9,645 bases of DNA from Chitinophagaceae bacterium (GTDB taxonomy: Bacteria > Bacteroidota > Bacteroidia > Chitinophagales > Chitinophagaceae), in the NCBI GenBank assembly GCA_016786525.1, contig JAEUVW010000268.1:1-9645 (forward strand), written 5' to 3'. The translations under genes were made by a program, and so were the position numbers. Positions 7,493-9,645 of this stretch are shown here, in pieces. The notes beneath the pieces were generated by a model. It was not told the origin of the DNA. It saw only the letters and a program-made list of their open reading frames with translations, and searched no databases. The stretch's first letter is position 1. Each line of letters starts with the position of its first letter.

Positions 7493-8125
7493 CTAATTCC
7501 ATCCCGTCTCATCCAGGTAAGCTTTGATCTCAATATCTGATAATTCTATTGTTTTATTCGTTTTGGCACTGGCTAAGCCGTTGATGATCAGGTCGGTATC
7601 AAAATCATCGAGGTTGGCGCTGATATATTGGTTGATCTCCGATTGAGAGACATGACTCAACTGGTTTGAAGAGCCGCTGTTCATTTTCATCACACCGAAA
7701 CCGGCCAGGATAATGAAAGCCATTGATGCTGCCAGACGGGCGGTGCGGAACAGGGGCACGCGCTTTTTGGCGCCGGCTTGTCCTTTGGCCCGGGCCACAA
7801 TGATACCCGGTAAGGTATCAAAATAACCCTGGGGTACGGTGTAAGGATTTTCTTTACTCAGCTCCGGAGCCTCCTGCACCTTTGCCACTACCTGCGCCGC
7901 AAAGCTTTCAAAATAAGCAGGGCCGGGAGCCTCGAATGGCATCTTTTTATCCCAGGATAACGGGGGATCAGTGATTTCGCTGATCTTCACCAGATCAGAA
8001 ACCTCATCTGCGAAAGCACTGAAATATCCATTGGGTACAGCATACGGCATTTCAGGCGCTAAATTGCTGAGGATCACTGCCCTCAGTTCATTTAATTCCG
8101 TTTGTATATGTTCTGCCCGTTTCAT
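7493..8125 (-). CDS. Single-TM anti-sigma-like protein with triplicated P-Y-x-V-P-x-x-Y-F motif
   Basis: About 210 residues from the ATG at 8125-8123. A GTG at 8146 would add seven residues and lie 9 bp after the sigma stop; I prefer the ATG because of start-codon usage. The N-terminal ~130 residues are predicted cytosolic and hold three spaced copies of a P-[YF]-x-[VA]-P-x-x-Y-F motif: PYAVPNGYF (27-35), PFEAPGPAYF (63-72) and PYTVPQGYF (94-102). Each is followed by a hydrophobic helix-like stretch. A basic patch (R-T-A-R) precedes one TM (~131-147), and an acidic ~60-residue tail, probably periplasmic, contains D-D-F-D-T-D-L-I-I. The position directly after an ECF sigma gene and the cytosol-TM-periplasm topology suggest an anti-sigma factor. 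I see no classical zinc-binding anti-sigma (H-x3-C-x2-C) motif, so the role is inference and the family is not one I can name. Confidence 0.85.
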   Translation of the reverse strand: MKRAEHIQTELNELRAVILSNLAPEMPYAVPNGYFSAFADEVSDLVKISEITDPPLSWDKKMPFEAPGPAYFESFAAQVVAKVQEAPELSKENPYTVPQGYFDTLPGIIVARAKGQAGAKKRVPLFRTARLAASMAFIILAGFGVMKMNSGSSNQLSHVSQSEINQYISANLDDFDTDLIINGLASAKTNKTIELSDIEIKAYLDETGWN

Positions 8126-8155
8126 AGTATTCAGACTGTTTGTCACGTCAAAAGT

Positions 8156-8719
8156 TTAAAGTTCCTTCAGAAAAGCTTCTATTTTTTTCACCGCATGGTG
8201 GTAGGAGGCCTTTAAGGCACCCTCAGAAGTACCCAATACTTCCGACATTTTTTCATAAGGCATTTCATCGTAATACCTCAGGTTGAAGACCACCCTTTGT
8301 TTTTCGGGCAGGGTCTGGATGGCCTGCTGCAGTTTCCACTCTATCTTATTGGCGTCATAGCCCTGCTCTGCTTTCAGCCTGTTGGCCAGGCCGTTTCCTT
8401 CCTCATCCTCCGACATCGTGACAGAGCTCCGGCGCTTTTGCTGGTCCAGGTAAGTGAGGGTCTCATTGGTGCCGATGCGGTACAGCCAGGTATAAAAATT
8501 GGCTTCTTCGCGAAATTCTGCCAGGTTTTTCCACACTTTGATAAATACATTCTGGAGAATGTCATTTGTATCCTCATGGTGTACAACCATCCTGCGGATA
8601 TGCCAGTACAGGCGTTCCTGGTAGCGCCTGATCAGTTCCGAAAAAGCACGTTCTTTGGTCGCCTCTTTCTTAAAGGCGGCTAAAAGGCTTGCGTCATCAA
8701 GTTGTGCCCAATCAGTCAT
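8156..8719 (-). CDS. RNA polymerase ECF-type sigma-70 factor
   Basis: A 187-residue extracytoplasmic-function sigma factor. Region 2 spans ~25-95: A-F-S-E-L-I-R-R-Y-Q-E-R-L-Y, then E-D-T-N-D-I-L-Q-N-V-F-I-K-V-W-K (core binding), then F-Y-T-W-L-Y-R-I-G-T-N-E (-10 recognition). A charged linker (E-D-E-E-G-N) at ~103-125 is followed by region 4 at ~128-182: L-P-E-K-Q-R-V-V-F-N-L-R-Y-Y-D-E, with the helix-turn-helix Y-E-K-M-S-E-V-L-G-T-S-E-G-A-L-K-A-S-Y (-35 recognition). There is no region 3 and no C-terminal extension, as expected for ECF sigmas. The start is ATG at 8719-8717. It leads a tight minus-strand cluster with an anti-sigma-like membrane protein and a small secreted protein, so it probably answers a cell-envelope signal. 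Autoregulation is plausible but the sequence does not prove it. Confidence 0.95.
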   Translation of the reverse strand: MTDWAQLDDASLLAAFKKEATKERAFSELIRRYQERLYWHIRRMVVHHEDTNDILQNVFIKVWKNLAEFREEANFYTWLYRIGTNETLTYLDQQKRRSSVTMSEDEEGNGLANRLKAEQGYDANKIEWKLQQAIQTLPEKQRVVFNLRYYDEMPYEKMSEVLGTSEGALKASYHHAVKKIEAFLKEL

Positions 8720-8748
8720 AAATATATCCCGGTACTTTTTTGAATGTC

Positions 8749-8756
8749 CGAAAATA
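8749..8756 (-). promoter_or_regulatory. Possible -7 element upstream of the sigma operon
   Basis: On the minus strand this reads TATTTTCG, one mismatch from the Bacteroidota -7 consensus TAnnTTTG, about 30 bp upstream of the sigma start. No convincing -33 TTG lies at the right distance. An 8-bp palindrome, GGAGCTCC (8769-8776), sits upstream, between this and the divergent promoter. If the operon is self-activated, the true promoter could have a different consensus. Confidence 0.25.
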
Positions 8757-8790
8757 AGAAAGTTTAACGGAGCTCCATACTTTTCTTTAC

Positions 8791-8798
8791 TATTTTTG
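8791..8798 (+). promoter_or_regulatory. Predicted -7 promoter element (TAnnTTTG) for the AhpD-like gene
   Basis: TATTTTTG matches the Bacteroidota housekeeping -7 consensus TAnnTTTG exactly. It ends 21 bp before the ATG at 8820, which would give a short 5' leader. The -33 region lacks a clear TTG; the nearest candidate is TTTA at 8763-8766, with slightly long spacing. Motif match and position are seen directly; activity is inferred. Confidence 0.45.
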
Positions 8799-8819
8799 AT
8801 CCTTACTCAACGATAAGAA

Positions 8820-9182
8820 ATGGACCCCCTGATCAAAGAATTCGATGCTTACCGCAGCAAAATGAACGAAGTCATTTTGGGCAAACAGAATAAGGTCATC
8901 AACCGCCTGTTTAACCTGGACACCAATACCTATGCCGAGGGCGCCCTGAGCGTGAAGACAAAGGAGATGCTGGGCCTGGTGGCCAGTATGGTGCTGCGCT
9001 GCGACGATTGCATCAAATACCACCTGGGCAAATGCCATGAGCAGGGCCTGACCACAGAAGAAGTGTACGAAGTGTTCGCCATTGCCAATATCGTCGGCGG
9101 AACGATCGTAATTCCCCATACCCGCCGTGGTGCAGAATACTGGGAGGCGCTGATCGCGGGGGATAAAGGGCATATATTGTAG
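8820..9182 (+). CDS. AhpD-like carboxymuconolactone decarboxylase family protein
   Basis: A 120-residue cytosolic all-helical protein of the CMD/AhpD superfamily. It carries the AhpD-type active-site pattern E-x11-C-x2-C-x3-H: Glu49, Cys61, Cys64 and His68 (R-C-D-D-C-I-K-Y-H). The spacing matches that of mycobacterial AhpD, where the cysteine pair reduces peroxiredoxin AhpC and the Glu/His act in proton relay. This points to thiol peroxidase or disulfide-reductase chemistry rather than true carboxymuconolactone decarboxylation. The downstream helix (E-V-Y-E-V-F-A-I-A-N-I-V-G-G) is typical of the family. No ahpC, catalase or aromatic-degradation gene is in the window, so the redox partner is unknown. 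It is divergent from the sigma operon with about 100 bp shared, has its own -7 element and terminator, and appears monocistronic. The start is ATG at 8820 behind an A-rich leader (AAGAA). Confidence 0.92.
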   Translation: MDPLIKEFDAYRSKMNEVILGKQNKVINRLFNLDTNTYAEGALSVKTKEMLGLVASMVLRCDDCIKYHLGKCHEQGLTTEEVYEVFAIANIVGGTIVIPHTRRGAEYWEALIAGDKGHIL

Positions 9183-9206
9183 GCTATACAACTAAACGCA
9201 TATTGG

Positions 9207-9234
9207 AGCGCACCTGTACGGCTGCGCTTTTTTT
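9207..9234 (+). terminator. Rho-independent terminator after the AhpD-like gene
   Basis: A perfect 6-bp stem, AGCGCA (9207-9212) with TGCGCT (9223-9228), can be extended inward by CC/GG with one bulged C. It is followed at once by a run of seven T (9228-9234). It lies 24 bp after the TAG stop at 9182, the usual place for an intrinsic terminator. On the opposite strand there is no T-run after the stem, so it is directional. Confidence 0.85.
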
Positions 9235-9253
9235 ATACCTTCTTTTTGAACGC

Positions 9254-9287
9254 CGGGCCCGCCTGCGTGTATTAGATACGGGCCCGC
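9254..9287. repeat. Paired CGGGCCCGC repeat able to form a hairpin
   Basis: CGGGCCCGC occurs at 9254-9262 and again at 9279-9287, a 9-bp direct repeat with 25-bp periodicity. Because the core CGGGCCCG is self-complementary, the two copies can also pair. An inner GTAT/ATAC stem (9269-9272 with 9276-9279) stacks directly on the 3' arm and leaves an 8-nt bulge on the 5' side. There is no T-run after it, so it is not an ordinary terminator. It ends 34 bp before the start at 9322, in the leader of that gene, and could be a 5'-UTR structure or a pair of protein-binding sites. Confidence 0.4.
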
Positions 9288-9321
9288 AAGCAACAGACAC
9301 AACTTTAAAAAAGACACGAAA

Positions 9322-9645
9322 ATGAACTTAAAATATCTTTGTTCTGCCCTGATCATCCTGGCAGGACACACGGCCGGGGCACAGCAAGCCGAGCAAATCT
9401 ACAGCCATGCACAAGTGGTGAAACCCAATGAATTTTATATCCGGCAGATCGCGCTCTGGAAAAAGGAGCTGGATAAAGACAAGACCAATGCCAACGCCTG
9501 GCTCAACTATTACCGGGCCAACCGCTACGCACACATTACAAGCGGCCATGACTCTATGTATGCCCGAAACCGCTTTGAGCGCATGCAGGGGGTAGTCGCC
9601 GAAATAGAGAAGAATATACCCGGTACCTACGAAATGCACTTTGTG
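9322..9645 (+). CDS. Secreted protein of unknown function (3' end cut by window)
   Basis: The first 108 codons of an open frame that runs off the right edge. Residues 1-20 form a signal peptide (basic start M-N-L-K, hydrophobic core, A-G-A before Q-Q), so the product should be exported to the periplasm or beyond. There is no lipobox Cys. The visible mature part is helical and polar: W-K-K-E-L-D-K-D-K-T-N-A-N-A-W-L-N-Y-Y-R-A (46-66) looks like the first helix pair of a TPR-like repeat. I do not recognise a family and give no function. The start is ATG at 9322, the first in frame, behind an A-rich leader. It is separated from the AhpD-like gene by a terminator, so it probably has its own promoter; only a weak TCTTTTTG (9241-9248) resembles a -7 element. 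Confidence 0.8.
   Translation, partial: MNLKYLCSALIILAGHTAGAQQAEQIYSHAQVVKPNEFYIRQIALWKKELDKDKTNANAWLNYYRANRYAHITSGHDSMYARNRFERMQGVVAEIEKNIPGTYEMHFV

Noticed and set aside
7473..7502. Upstream in-frame ATG (7502) for the secreted helical protein.
   Set aside because: It would add ten residues in front of a good signal peptide and overlap the previous gene. Starts at 7472 or 7460 fit an exported protein better.
8820..9182. Naming the CMD-family protein as a true 4-carboxymuconolactone decarboxylase.
   Set aside because: The CxxC redox pair with Glu and His at AhpD spacing, and the lack of aromatic-catabolism neighbours, favour AhpD-like redox activity.

Overview
The window looks like chromosomal DNA from a member of the Bacteroidota, probably a Chitinophagaceae-like bacterium (the family is an inference). 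The best evidence is a recognisable GldH gliding-motility lipoprotein. Supporting signs are weak or absent Shine-Dalgarno sites, A/T-rich leaders and a TAnnTTTG-type -7 element. Eleven genes are supported, and the first and last run off the window edges. I see no tRNA, rRNA, CRISPR array, insertion sequence or phage gene. No gene-free stretch exceeds about 140 bases.

Left block, minus strand (4460 down to 1): a multi-pass membrane protein of unknown function with a soluble C-terminal tail, a POT/PTR-family proton-coupled peptide transporter, and the first 492 residues of a cytoplasmic histidine kinase with a long tetratricopeptide (TPR) sensor. The gaps are about 21 bp, so the three genes are probably co-transcribed. 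The 130 bp upstream is shared with a divergent block and carries a cluster of ATTCG/CGAAT half-sites.

Central block, plus strand (4591-7030): yicC (endoribonuclease family), gldH, and a two-TM sensor histidine kinase only 5 bp after gldH, with no response regulator beside it. This block converges on the next one with 10 bp between stop codons.

Right block, minus strand (8719 down to 7041): an ECF sigma factor, a single-TM protein with a cytosolic triplicated P-[YF]-x-[VA]-P-x-x-Y-F motif (anti-sigma-like by position and topology), and a small secreted helical protein with LTXXQ-like segments resembling Spy/CpxP. Together they look like an envelope-sensing sigma module, and I consider this the most interesting part of the window. 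Divergent from the sigma gene is an AhpD-like carboxymuconolactone decarboxylase-family protein with the full E-x11-C-x2-C-x3-H redox motif. It has a good -7 promoter element upstream and a clear intrinsic terminator downstream. After a GC-rich repeat/hairpin, the window ends inside a secreted protein of unknown function.

Nothing here is a clearly new system. The proposals are module-level: the sigma trio, the gldH-kinase coupling and the transporter-TPR kinase cluster.
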